Assembly: GCF_014203025.1 (NCBI RefSeq)
Contig: NZ_JACHID010000002.1
Coordinates: 124,001 to 188,000, forward strand
DNA length: 64,000 bases
Source: Desulfurispira natronophila
GTDB taxonomy: Bacteria; Chrysiogenota; Chrysiogenetes; Chrysiogenales; Chrysiogenaceae
Reading direction: 5' to 3'
A model generated the notes under the pieces. The model ran no database searches, was not told the DNA's origin, and saw only the letters and a list, made by a program, of their open reading frames with translations. The translations under genes and the position numbers were made by a program. Shown piece after piece: positions 9,028-18,027 of this stretch (within the stretch, counting starts at the first letter, position 1; the number at the start of each line of letters is the position of its first letter).

Positions 9028-9512
9028 GTTTTAGCGAGTGTTTCGAGGTCTTTGAGTTCATCGAGGTTAAAGGCCTTGTCCACGTCCAGAATCATTACCA
9101 CCCGATCGTTAAAGCGGGCAATTTTATGAATAAACTCCGTGTCAACCTTGGTGCCAAAAGAGGGGGCATCGGAAAGTTGTTCATCACCAATAGTGGCCAC
9201 TTCCTCCACCTGGTCAACGATAAATCCGATATCAGCGTCTCCAACCTGCAAAATAATGATGGCGGTATCCATTTCCGGCTCTTTTTCCGGCATATGAAAC
9301 TTAAGGCGCAAGTCGATGACAGGAATAATATTGCCACGTAGATTCATGACCCCCTTGATGTAGCGGGGCGTCTTGGGAATAGGGGTGGTTTTCATCATGG
9401 CGATGATTTCCCGCACGCTCATGATATCAACGGCGAAAACCTCTTCTTCCAGATGGAAAATCAGATAGCGACTGCGGTGGGATGAGGCGACACTTTGCTG
9501 TTCTTTGCTCAT
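9021..9512 (-). CDS. cheW: Chemotaxis coupling protein CheW
   Basis: CheW links receptors to the CheA kinase in the signalling array. The 163-residue length and the single CheW domain (about 14-150) fit. Recognisable stretches are '[21 protein letters not shown]', '[20 protein letters not shown]', '[10 protein letters not shown]' and a terminal '[12 protein letters not shown]'. It starts two bases after the cheY stop and ends 15 bases before the MCP start, so cheY-cheW-MCP read as one transcript. The start has only a weak GGGG-type ribosome-binding site, consistent with coupling to cheY. Confidence 0.95.
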   Translation of the reverse strand: MSKEQQSVASSHRSRYLIFHLEEEVFAVDIMSVREIIAMMKTTPIPKTPRYIKGVMNLRGNIIPVIDLRLKFHMPEKEPEMDTAIIILQVGDADIGFIVDQVEEVATIGDEQLSDAPSFGTKVDTEFIHKIARFNDRVVMILDVDKAFNLDELKDLETLAKTS

Positions 9513-9514
9513 GG

Positions 9515-9901
9515 TTATAACCCCAGTACGAGTTTTATTGATTTAACAAGCTTCTGATCGCTAAAGGGCTTGACCATCCAGCCAGTAACACCGATAGCCT
9601 TGCCCTTTTCCTTCATCTGGGCAGAGCTTTCGGTAGTAAGGATCAGAATGGGTTTGCTTTTGAAGCGGGGGTCCTGTTTGAGTTTGGCGGAAACCTCCAG
9701 GCCACTGACCTGGGGCATGTTGATGTCGGATATCAACAGGTCGTAGCTGATATTTTCTGCGAAAAGATCATCAAGCAGTTGCTGAGGGTTGCTGTAGGTA
9801 ATAAACTCTATCAGTCCCGCATCGACCAGTTCTTCCACTGCCAACTCCGCCGAGGCGAGTATGGTGCGAGAATCGTCAACGAGGATTACGTTTTTGGCCA
9901 T
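9515..9901 (-). CDS. cheY: CheY-like single-domain response regulator
   Basis: A 128-residue stand-alone receiver domain. The acidic pair Asp9/Asp10, phospho-acceptor Asp59 ('LLISDINMP'), the Thr switch ('ILTTESS') and Lys in 'MVKPFS' are all present. It has no output domain, as for flagellar-motor CheY. A longer reading to 9970 adds 23 atypical residues; the ATG at 9901 has AGGAGA upstream and the normal receiver N-terminus. It is the first gene of the minus-strand chemotaxis unit. It could instead serve the adaptation branch of this receptor system; no CheA is in the window. Confidence 0.92.
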   Translation of the reverse strand: MAKNVILVDDSRTILASAELAVEELVDAGLIEFITYSNPQQLLDDLFAENISYDLLISDINMPQVSGLEVSAKLKQDPRFKSKPILILTTESSAQMKEKGKAIGVTGWMVKPFSDQKLVKSIKLVLGL

Positions 9902-10103
9902 CTTCACTTCTCTCCTGATAGGCGGGTGAGTTCGGAATGTTTGCGAGGGGAGGACATCATGCAACCGCAAATATCTTTGTGTACTTTTGCAATAAATATC
10001 TATTCATTTACCTTACCTGAAAATAACCCCTTCGTCATCGTCTATTTCTTGCTGAAGATCGAAAAATAGCAGAGCCACAAGTGCGAGTGCTGCTTCTCCC
10101 TTC

Positions 10104-12596
10104 CTAGCCAAGCTGTTTAAGCTCGTAAAGAAGCTCCAGAGCCTGCCTGGGTGTGCAGCAGTCGGGGTCGATCTCTCGCAGGCGCTCCACCGCTGGATCG
10201 TCCAAGGGGCCAAAGAGGTAGGGTGGGTCCTGACTGTGCACTACAGCGCTGCGTCCTTCGGCAGAGTACTCCCTGGCTTCCAGGTTCGAAAGTATTTCAT
10301 AGGCGCGCTCAATGACGCTCTGAGGGAGCTGGGCTAGTCTGGCCACCTCAATACCGTAGGACTTGGGGGCGCAGCCTGGTGCAACTTTGCGCAGAAAATG
10401 CAACTGGCCTTGCTTTTCGGAAATAAGAATGTGGCAGTTGAACACCCCCTCTACCTCCTGTTCCAGGTCAGTGAGCTCGTGGAAGTGGGTGGCAAAAAGA
10501 GTGCGGGCACCGATGGGACCTTGTCCACTGAGGTGCTCCGCGACACTCCAGGCGATGGATATGCCATCGAAGGTACTGGTCCCCCGCCCCACTTCGTCAA
10601 TCACGATGAGGGAGTGACGGGTGGCGTGCTGCAGTATAAAGGCGGTTTCGCTCATTTCTACCATGAAAGTCGATTTGCCTTCTGCCAGGTTGTCACTGGC
10701 ACCAACCCGGGTAAATATGCGGTCACACAGCCCAATGTGAGCCTTGGTGGCGGGCACAAAGCAGCCCATTTGGGCCATAATTACTGCCAATGCGCTTTGG
10801 CGCATATAAGTGGATTTACCCGCCATATTAGGGCCGGTGATAATCATTAGCTGCTGCTGTTTGGTGTCCAGCTGCAGATCGTTGGCAATAAAGGGTTCGC
10901 TTTGGATGCACTCGATAACGGGATGGCGCAGTTCGCTAAATTCCAACCGGGTGTCATCGTCGATGTGGGGTCGATTGTAGTGGCTGCCGACACTAATCTG
11001 GGCAAAGCAACTGAGAACATCGACTTGAGCGACGGCACGAGCAGACGATACAATTAACTCCATCCATTGGAGCGCATATGAGCAAACCTGGCTGTAAAGC
11101 ATTTCCTCATGAGGCTGTAGCTGCTCTTCCGCTTCCAAAATAAGGGACTCCAGCTCCTTGATGGGCTCAGTAACAAAGCGCTCGGCATTGACCAGCGTCT
11201 GTTTGCGGATATAGTGCTGTGGGACACGGTGCTGGTGTGTTTTGGGGACTTCGATATAGTAGCCGAATACCTTGTTGTAGCGTATTTTCAGGCTGGGAAT
11301 ACCTGTTTGGCTTTTTTCGTCAGCTTCCATGTGCAGGATCTGGTCACGAGCATTGCCCCGAGCTCCCCGCAAGCGATCCAGGGTCTCATCGAAGCCGTTG
11401 CGAATAACTTGCCCCCCCTTGATGGTGGCGGAAGGCTCATCGCTTATGGCGTGTGCGAGGTAGTCAATGAGCTCCTGGAAATCAGCAAGAGACGCGAAGA
11501 GCTCGCTCAGTAAAGGCGCTTCCTGCAAAAATTCCCCGTGCTCCCGCAGTTGCATGACCTGGTGCAGTGACTGGCGCAGATTGACCAGGTCCCTGGGGCG
11601 ATGCTGCTCCAAGGCAATTCGGTTGATGGTTCGTTCCAGATCGCATATTCCTTTGAGGATATCCCGCAAGGTGCCGGTCAGGGCGTAGTTCCCCACCAAT
11701 AGTTCAACAGCTTCCAGGCGCCGCTCAATGCTGTGGCGATCAAAAAGGGGGTGGCGGATCCAGTCGCGCAGCAATCGCCCCCCCATGGCGGTTTGGGTGC
11801 GATCCAGTACCCATAGCAGGGTGTGATCATTCCCCCCATTCATGTTCGTAAGCAGTTCCAGGTTGCGGCAGGTGCTATGATCCATCAGTAACAGGGGTTG
11901 ATCGGTAATTCGCTCAATTTCTGTGGGCTCAATAGTGCGAAACTGGGTGGTGCTCAGGTAGTGCCTGGCCAGGGCAAGAGCCCGTGACTGGGCCGGGGGG
12001 AAGTGGTCGAAATGCCCTGGTATCTCTGCGGGGCTCTCAGTCAACTCCGCTATGGGGCTAAAAAACTCTTCAGCGGCAATGCACTCGGCTACCGGGTAGC
12101 GGGCCAGATCGTCGCGATAGCGATCGCAACTGGAGGCAATAACCTTAACGCTGGCAGTGGAGAGGTCCCACAGGACAATGGCGACCTCATCACCTTCCGC
12201 ACAAAGTGCGGCCAGATAGTTGTGGCGAGATGGATCTATCGCCTGGTCATTAAGCACGGTTGAAGGGGTGATGACTCGTGTCACTCCACGCTTGACAATC
12301 CCCTTGGCCTGGCGGGGATCTTCCAGTTGGTCGCAAATGACGGCCTTATGCCCAGCAGCTACCAGCTTGTGTAAGTAGCCATCCAGGGCGTGGTGGGGAA
12401 TGCCAGCCATGGGGGTGCGCTTCTCGCCTTTGTCACGGGAGGTCAGGGCAATGCTGAGCACCTTGGAGGCAGTAACGGCATCGTCACCAAAAAGCTCGTA
12501 GAAGTCTCCCATGCGAAAAAACAGCATGGCGTCGGTGTACTGGGACTTTATATCGTGATATTGGCGCATCATGGGAGTCAGATTGCTGTCGGACAC
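10104..12596 (-). CDS. mutS: DNA mismatch repair protein MutS
   Basis: MutS recognises mismatches and small loops and recruits MutL. The 830-residue length and domain order match MutS1. The N-terminal mismatch wedge has 'GDFYELFGDDA' (Phe32 and Glu34), followed by connector, core and clamp domains. The ATPase has Walker A 'GPNMAGKSTYM', 'FTRVGASDNLAEGKSTFMVE', Walker B 'LIVIDEVGRGTSTFDG' and 'LFATHFHEL'. The start is GTG with AAGGAG seven bases upstream. It is transcribed divergently from gyrA and lies 202 bp upstream of cheY on the same strand. Confidence 0.98.
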   Translation of the reverse strand: MSDSNLTPMMRQYHDIKSQYTDAMLFFRMGDFYELFGDDAVTASKVLSIALTSRDKGEKRTPMAGIPHHALDGYLHKLVAAGHKAVICDQLEDPRQAKGIVKRGVTRVITPSTVLNDQAIDPSRHNYLAALCAEGDEVAIVLWDLSTASVKVIASSCDRYRDDLARYPVAECIAAEEFFSPIAELTESPAEIPGHFDHFPPAQSRALALARHYLSTTQFRTIEPTEIERITDQPLLLMDHSTCRNLELLTNMNGGNDHTLLWVLDRTQTAMGGRLLRDWIRHPLFDRHSIERRLEAVELLVGNYALTGTLRDILKGICDLERTINRIALEQHRPRDLVNLRQSLHQVMQLREHGEFLQEAPLLSELFASLADFQELIDYLAHAISDEPSATIKGGQVIRNGFDETLDRLRGARGNARDQILHMEADEKSQTGIPSLKIRYNKVFGYYIEVPKTHQHRVPQHYIRKQTLVNAERFVTEPIKELESLILEAEEQLQPHEEMLYSQVCSYALQWMELIVSSARAVAQVDVLSCFAQISVGSHYNRPHIDDDTRLEFSELRHPVIECIQSEPFIANDLQLDTKQQQLMIITGPNMAGKSTYMRQSALAVIMAQMGCFVPATKAHIGLCDRIFTRVGASDNLAEGKSTFMVEMSETAFILQHATRHSLIVIDEVGRGTSTFDGISIAWSVAEHLSGQGPIGARTLFATHFHELTDLEQEVEGVFNCHILISEKQGQLHFLRKVAPGCAPKSYGIEVARLAQLPQSVIERAYEILSNLEAREYSAEGRSAVVHSQDPPYLFGPLDDPAVERLREIDPDCCTPRQALELLYELKQLG

Positions 12597-12675
12597 GGCA
12601 AGCTCCTTGAGTATGTAGCGTAGAACTGAAATAGTACGTCAATATGCTTCAGGCAGCAAGGCCCACAGTTTGCCA

Positions 12676-12705
12676 TTGGCCCGAACTGACAAAATGTGTT
12701 ATATT
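12676..12705 (+). promoter_or_regulatory. Possible sigma-70 promoter for gyrA
   Basis: TTGGCC, 18 bases, TATATT, in the 233-bp gap between divergent mutS and gyrA. The -10 box is good and the -35 box weak. It lies about 125 bp before the gyrA start, leaving a long leader. Confidence 0.3.
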
Positions 12706-12829
12706 TACTTGCTAGACCAATTCAGGCCAGTTCCGGGAGCTCTGGCGCCCTGACGAAGTATACAGCGCGCACCCCAATGTTCAGGCTCTGTTTTTTATTT
12801 TCAGACTATACCTGTGAGAGGCACCCCAC

Positions 12830-15283
12830 GTGAGTGAAGAAACCCTATTCCCCGAAGACATACAGGTTGTTGATATTCGTCGTGAAATGGAGAGCGCTTA
12901 TATCGACTACGCCATGAGCGTTATTGTCGGCCGCGCCTTGCCCGATGTGCGCGATGGACTTAAACCGGTTCACCGTCGCGTTCTGTTTGCCATGCACGAG
13001 CTGGGACTGGCCAATAACAAGTCGTACAAAAAGTCTGCCCGGGTTGTGGGTGACGTTATCGGTAAATATCACCCCCACGGCGACAGTGCGGTATATGACA
13101 CCATAGTTCGTATGGAACAGGACTTCAGCCTGCGCTACCCTTTGGTTGATGGCCAGGGCAACTTTGGCTCGGTGGATGGTGATAGTGCTGCGGCCATGCG
13201 TTACACCGAAGTCCGTCTTGAAAAAATAAGCGACGAGATGCTCAAAGACCTGGAAAAGAACACCGTTCCTTTTCAGGGTAACTACGACGACACTATCTTT
13301 GAGCCGCGTCTTTTGCCAGCCCGTATTCCCAATTTGCTGATTAATGGCTCCAGCGGTATTGCTGTAGGTATGGCCACCAATATCCCCCCCCACAACCTCG
13401 GGGAGGTGGTAGATGGGCTGCTGCATCTGCTGCAAAATCCCGAAGCTGACCTGATGGAACTCATGCAGTTCATCAAGGGGCCTGACTTTCCTACCGCTGC
13501 TTTTATTAGCGGCAAACAAGGGATTCTTGATGCCTATCGCACTGGCCGCGGACGCATCAAGATTCGGGCCCGCGCCGAAATTGAAGCGGGACGAGGTGGA
13601 CGCGAGACCATTATCGTCAGTGAAATTCCCTACCAGGTCAACAAGTCCAAATTGCTGGAGAAAATAGCCGAACTGGTAAAAGAAAAGCGCATTGAAGGCA
13701 TAGCGGACCTGCGGGACGAGTCGGACCGCGATGGTATGCGTATTGTCATAGAGATCAAAAAGGGTGAGCATGCTGAAAGTATTCTCAATCGCCTATACAA
13801 GTTTACTGCCATGGAGACCACCTTTGGCATAATTAACCTGGCCCTGGTTGACAACTCGCCCCAGGTGCTTCCCCTCAAGAATATCCTGGAACTCTTTATT
13901 GAGCATCGCCGGGAAATCATTATCGCCCGCACCAAATTCGACCTGGCGGGTGCCATCAAGAAAGCCCACATTCTGGAGGGGTTGAAGCGGGCCATTGAGA
14001 ATTTGGATGAAGTTATTGAGCGCATTCGAGCCAGTGCTTCCGGCAAGGAAGCCAAGGTTGACCTTATCGAGCGCTTTCACTTTTCTGAAGAACAGGCCCA
14101 GGCCATCCTTGATATGCGCTTGCAACGCCTTACCGGTTTGGAGATAGAGAAGATCGTCCGGGACTATGAAGAAGTTCTGGCTGTTATTGAGGACCTTCAG
14201 GATATTCTTTCCAGCGATGCCCGCGTGGTGGGGATCATTCGGGATGAACTGCTGGAGGTACGGGAAAAATATGCTGACCCTCGTCGCTCGCAGATTGTAG
14301 ATGATCTGAGCGAAATTGACATGGAAGATTTGATCCCCGATCTGCCTACGGTCATCACCCTCACTAATGATGGCTATGTCAAGCGTACTCCTGCCGATAC
14401 CTACAAGAGCCAGCACCGGGGTGGCAAAGGGAAAATCGGTCTGGATATCAAGGACGGCGATTTTGTGCGGGACATTTTTGTCTGCAACACCCATGAGTAT
14501 CTCATGATCTTCACTGACCGTGGCCGGGTCTACTGGATCAAGGCCTACGCCATTCCTGAGCAAGCTCGCAGCAGCCGCGGCAAGGCTATAGTCAACTTTG
14601 TGGAGTTGGAAAAAGACGAAAAGATCAGTACCGTCTTTCCCGTGCGGGAATTCAGCGATGACAAGTTCCTGCTCTTTATCACCAAAAACGGAGTAGCCAA
14701 AAAGACCGCTCTTTCCGAATATGCCAACATTCGCAAAAAAGGCGTGAATGCCATCAAACTCGATGACGATGACGAGCTTATTCAGGTCATGTACACGGCT
14801 GGCAATAATACCATTATGGTTACGACACGCTTTGGCTCCTGCATCCATTTCGAAGAAGAGCAGATACGTACCGTCAGTCGGGTGAGCCGTGGTGTGCGGG
14901 GTATCTCACTAATGAATAACGACTATGTCGTCAGTGCTCAGACTATATCCCACGAGCACGAGCCTTCCTATATGCTTACGATCACCGATCTTGGCTACGG
15001 TAAACGCACGGCAATCGAAGAGTACCGCCTGCAATCACGGGGCGGCAAGGGTAATCTAACTATCAAGACCACCACCAAAAACGGCTTGGTGGTGCGTGCC
15101 TTGCAAACCTGCGATGGAGATGAAATTCTCCTGCTCTCCCGGGAAGGCAAGATTATTCGCCTGGCGGCAGAACACATTCGCATTACCAGTCGCAACACAC
15201 AGGGGGTCAAGCTGGTGGATCTGTCAAAGGATGACCGGATTATCAGTGTCGCCATCGCCAAGACGGAAGATGAAGAGGCATAA
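12830..15283 (+). CDS. gyrA: DNA gyrase subunit A
   Basis: GyrA breaks and rejoins DNA in the GyrA2B2 complex that introduces negative supercoils. It is 817 residues, with the winged-helix/tower region including 'MRYTEVRL' (catalytic Tyr125), the coiled coil, and the C-terminal beta-pinwheel. The GyrA box 'QHRGGKG' marks gyrase rather than ParC. The quinolone-resistance region reads '[12 protein letters not shown]' with Ser86 and Asp90, the susceptible-type residues. The start is GTG after GAGAGG. It is followed after five bases by mnmE, so the two are probably cotranscribed. Confidence 0.98.
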   Translation: MSEETLFPEDIQVVDIRREMESAYIDYAMSVIVGRALPDVRDGLKPVHRRVLFAMHELGLANNKSYKKSARVVGDVIGKYHPHGDSAVYDTIVRMEQDFSLRYPLVDGQGNFGSVDGDSAAAMRYTEVRLEKISDEMLKDLEKNTVPFQGNYDDTIFEPRLLPARIPNLLINGSSGIAVGMATNIPPHNLGEVVDGLLHLLQNPEADLMELMQFIKGPDFPTAAFISGKQGILDAYRTGRGRIKIRARAEIEAGRGGRETIIVSEIPYQVNKSKLLEKIAELVKEKRIEGIADLRDESDRDGMRIVIEIKKGEHAESILNRLYKFTAMETTFGIINLALVDNSPQVLPLKNILELFIEHRREIIIARTKFDLAGAIKKAHILEGLKRAIENLDEVIERIRASASGKEAKVDLIERFHFSEEQAQAILDMRLQRLTGLEIEKIVRDYEEVLAVIEDLQDILSSDARVVGIIRDELLEVREKYADPRRSQIVDDLSEIDMEDLIPDLPTVITLTNDGYVKRTPADTYKSQHRGGKGKIGLDIKDGDFVRDIFVCNTHEYLMIFTDRGRVYWIKAYAIPEQARSSRGKAIVNFVELEKDEKISTVFPVREFSDDKFLLFITKNGVAKKTALSEYANIRKKGVNAIKLDDDDELIQVMYTAGNNTIMVTTRFGSCIHFEEEQIRTVSRVSRGVRGISLMNNDYVVSAQTISHEHEPSYMLTITDLGYGKRTAIEEYRLQSRGGKGNLTIKTTTKNGLVVRALQTCDGDEILLLSREGKIIRLAAEHIRITSRNTQGVKLVDLSKDDRIISVAIAKTEDEEA

Positions 15284-15288
15284 CGCTT

Positions 15289-16665
15289 GTGACTTTTCAT
15301 GATACGATTGCAGCTATAGCCACAGCCCCCGGTGAGGGAGCTGTGGCTATAGTGCGTATAAGTGGCCCTGAAGCCTTGGAGGTATTTCGTCACTGCTTTC
15401 GTCGTCCCGGAGGGCGGGGATTACCGCATCCGAAACCTCGCCACCTGTATTTGGGCTGGGTGCAAGACTCCCAACAGCAGGTACTGGATCAGGTACTGGG
15501 GGTCTCTATGCCAGGACCCCACTCATTCACCGGTGAGGATGTGGTGGAGTTTCACTGTCACGGAGGTAGCCTGGTGGCCGGAACGGTACTGGAGGCTTGC
15601 CTGGAGCACTGTCGTTTGGCTGAGCCTGGTGAATTTTCCCGCCGCGCCTTTCTGGCAGGTAAGCTGGATCTGACCCAGGCACAGGCCATAATAGATGTTA
15701 TTCGATCTAAAACCCCCGAAGCAGTCCGCATTGCCAACGATGTCATGCAGGGCCGACTGCGCCGTACATTGACGGATCTTCGTCAAGAGCTGATAGCCAT
15801 ACAGTCTCAACTGGAAGCAACGATAGAGTTTGCTGAAGAGGATATTGCTCCTGAGAGTGAAGAGCACCTTTGCCAAAGAATGGAAGCGGTGCTGGGGAGC
15901 GTTGATTCCCTGCTGCGGGGCGCACGCACCGGCATGCTGATGCGCCAGGGGGCAGTGGTAACCATTGTGGGCAAACCCAACGTGGGCAAATCCAGTCTGC
16001 TTAATTCCCTGTGTCGCAGTGAACGCTCAATCGTCACTCCTATTCCGGGTACGACCCGGGATGTGGTGGAGCAGTATGTGGACATACAGGGGTTGCCGGT
16101 AAAACTGCTGGATACCGCCGGACTGCGGGACTCCGGTGATACAGTAGAGCAGCTCGGTATGGAGCGCACTCGCAGTGCCATAGCCGGTGCCGACCTGGTT
16201 CTGTGGCTGCTGGATCGCTCGCGGGCAGCGGGCGAGGAGGACCGACGCATTGCCAGCCTGCTGAAGGATCGCCCCTGCCTGGCACTCATGAACAAAAGTG
16301 ACTTGCCTGCGGTTATGGAACCTGAGTTTATGGCTGCCCTCCCGGCGGATCGAACTCTCTCTATCAGTTTACTGGATGACACTGATGTGCAGCAGGTAGA
16401 GTCAGCCATATATCAGCAGCTATGCGGCCGTCATCATGAAGCCCGCAGCGATATGCTCCTCAGTCGAACACGCCAGCGGGACAGTTTGATCCGTGCCCGG
16501 GAGTCTCTAGAGCATGCAAAACACACCTTGCAACAGCAGCTTGGTTACGAGCTGGTGAGCATGGATCTGCAACACGCCTGTACCTACCTGGGCGAAATTA
16601 TGGGTGAGGTGGTTACAGATGATGTTTTGGATGAGATATTCAGCGAGTTCTGCATAGGTAAGTAA
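15289..16665 (+). CDS. mnmE: tRNA uridine-5-carboxymethylaminomethyl modification GTPase MnmE
   Basis: MnmE, with MnmG, modifies wobble U34 of several tRNAs. The 458-residue protein has the N-terminal tetrahydrofolate-binding domain ('DTIAAIATAPGEGAVAIVRI'), a helical domain, and an inserted G domain with G1 'GKPNVGKSSLLN', G3 'DTAGLRDSGDTVEQ' and G4 'NKSD'. The C-terminal 'FCIGK' holds the catalytic Cys. The start is GTG, five bases after gyrA stops, with GAAGAGG inside the gyrA end as ribosome-binding site. The gyrA-mnmE pairing is not the usual rpmH/yidC context. Confidence 0.97.
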   Translation: MTFHDTIAAIATAPGEGAVAIVRISGPEALEVFRHCFRRPGGRGLPHPKPRHLYLGWVQDSQQQVLDQVLGVSMPGPHSFTGEDVVEFHCHGGSLVAGTVLEACLEHCRLAEPGEFSRRAFLAGKLDLTQAQAIIDVIRSKTPEAVRIANDVMQGRLRRTLTDLRQELIAIQSQLEATIEFAEEDIAPESEEHLCQRMEAVLGSVDSLLRGARTGMLMRQGAVVTIVGKPNVGKSSLLNSLCRSERSIVTPIPGTTRDVVEQYVDIQGLPVKLLDTAGLRDSGDTVEQLGMERTRSAIAGADLVLWLLDRSRAAGEEDRRIASLLKDRPCLALMNKSDLPAVMEPEFMAALPADRTLSISLLDDTDVQQVESAIYQQLCGRHHEARSDMLLSRTRQRDSLIRARESLEHAKHTLQQQLGYELVSMDLQHACTYLGEIMGEVVTDDVLDEIFSEFCIGK

Positions 16666-16888
16666 CAGGCTTTTGGCGAGCAGTTATCCTTCACATTACA
16701 ATGCAAAAAATATATGAATGTATAGGGATGGCGATTTACCGTGGGAGATGCCATGAGAATCGTTGTCACATGATACTGCTCTCTGTAACAGTGTGCACGC
16801 CAGTAATTTCTCCCAACCGCTCCTGCTACCAAAAGTATTCTGTGCTACCTTGAAGAGTTATAAAACAACCTCAGACATGGAGAGTCCC

Positions 16889-17815
16889 ATGAGCGAAACA
16901 AAAACTTACGACGTTATTATTGCCGGGCTGGGGCCCGCAGGTGAAAGCGCAGCTATTTACACGGCACGCAAGAACCTCTCCACCCTTATTGTAACCTATG
17001 ATTCTGGTGGGCAACTTACCAAAACCTTTGATGTAGAAAATTATCTGGGTACCCCCTACAGCACGGGGATTGACATGGCCATCACTTTCGAAGAGCACGT
17101 GCGCAAATATCCCAATGTTGAAATAGAGATGATGCACGAGGTGGTGCGCATTGAGGATCACGGTGAATTTAAAAAACTGGTGACTGCCGAGGGAAGGGAG
17201 TTCTGTGGCCGCGTGGCTATCATTGCTACTGGCGCTAAACCAAAGACTGTGGGAATGGCTCGCGAAGAGGAGTTCAGCGGCAAGGGATTGACTTATTGCA
17301 CCACTTGCGACGGTCCCCTTTATCGAAACAAGGTGGTTACCATTATTGGTGGGGGAACCTCCGGGGTAGAAGCAGCGCTGGAGATGGTTAAAATTGCCTC
17401 TCGGGTCAACCTGATTGTGCGCAGTGAACTGCGGGGTGAGCCTATTCTCATGGATCGCCTCAGGGAAGTGGAAGTTCAGGTGTATGAAAATCATATACCG
17501 ACTGAGGTTCTGGGAGGTGACTACGCTACTGGTCTGCGAATTCGCCATAAAACCAGTGGAGAAACGACGGATGTGGAAACCGACGGAGTCTTCGTGGAAA
17601 TTGGACGCTCCCCCAATGCAGCCATTTTCGACGGGCAGCTGGTGCTGAACGAAGGGGGAGAAATTGTCATTAACCCCTATAATGAAACATCCATGCCAGG
17701 AGTATTTGCTGCCGGCGATGTCACCGACGTGAAGTACAAGCAGATCGTTATTGCTGCCGGTGAAGGAGCCAAGGCGGCACTAAGGGCTGCGGAGTACCTG
17801 ATCAAACAGGGCTAA
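16889..17815 (+). CDS. Thioredoxin-reductase-like FAD/NAD(P) flavoprotein
   Basis: A 308-residue class II pyridine-nucleotide disulfide oxidoreductase. The FAD motif is 'IIAGLGPAGESAAIYTA', the second 'IIATGAKPK', the redox pair Cys137/Cys140 is in 'CTTCDGP', the second dinucleotide fold 'IIGGGTSGVEAAL', and the FAD end motif 'GVFAAGDVTD'. It would pass electrons from NAD(P)H to a thioredoxin-like partner. In canonical TrxB the NADPH 2'-phosphate site is 'HRR...R'; here it is 'VRSELRG', so the donor may differ. The ATG at 16889 follows GGAG at good spacing, so a 42-residue upstream extension is rejected. No thioredoxin gene is adjacent. Confidence 0.88.
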   Translation: MSETKTYDVIIAGLGPAGESAAIYTARKNLSTLIVTYDSGGQLTKTFDVENYLGTPYSTGIDMAITFEEHVRKYPNVEIEMMHEVVRIEDHGEFKKLVTAEGREFCGRVAIIATGAKPKTVGMAREEEFSGKGLTYCTTCDGPLYRNKVVTIIGGGTSGVEAALEMVKIASRVNLIVRSELRGEPILMDRLREVEVQVYENHIPTEVLGGDYATGLRIRHKTSGETTDVETDGVFVEIGRSPNAAIFDGQLVLNEGGEIVINPYNETSMPGVFAAGDVTDVKYKQIVIAAGEGAKAALRAAEYLIKQG

Positions 17816-17998
17816 AGATAGCTGCTTAACCACCTGACAATCGCACATCCTTCTTTACCGAATTTGGGCGGCATAAATCTTCCCCCCAGGGTCTTGTAAG
17901 CGGAGCGCTGCGGGAGCTGTTCTTTATTCGCTTTCCATCCAATAAGCTTGCCACCTCCCTTACTACCCCCATATAAATCATTTTATATTTTTTGGAGT

Positions 17999-18027
17999 AA
18001 CCGCCCTCCGTTTCTCGGGGGGCGGTT
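17999..18027 (-). terminator. Inverted repeat overlapping the kinase stop codon, possible terminator
   Basis: A perfect AACCGCCC/GGGCGGTT stem with a 13-base loop. On the minus strand it begins inside the TAA stop of the downstream kinase. Neither side carries a clean T run, so it may be a 3' stabilising hairpin rather than an intrinsic terminator. It also lies about 180 bp after the convergent flavoprotein gene, where bases 17816-17998 otherwise show nothing. Confidence 0.4.

Noticed and set aside
6000-9900. Complete chemotaxis operon
   Set aside because: No cheA, cheB or cheD is present in the cluster; only cheY, cheW, a receptor, cheR and a kinase-like protein.
12845-13771. 308-codon antisense frame inside gyrA
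   Set aside because: Lies wholly within gyrA; its openness is a by-product of gyrA codon usage.
13793-14848. 351-codon antisense frame inside gyrA
   Set aside because: Same reason; no family similarity and no promoter or ribosome-binding site.
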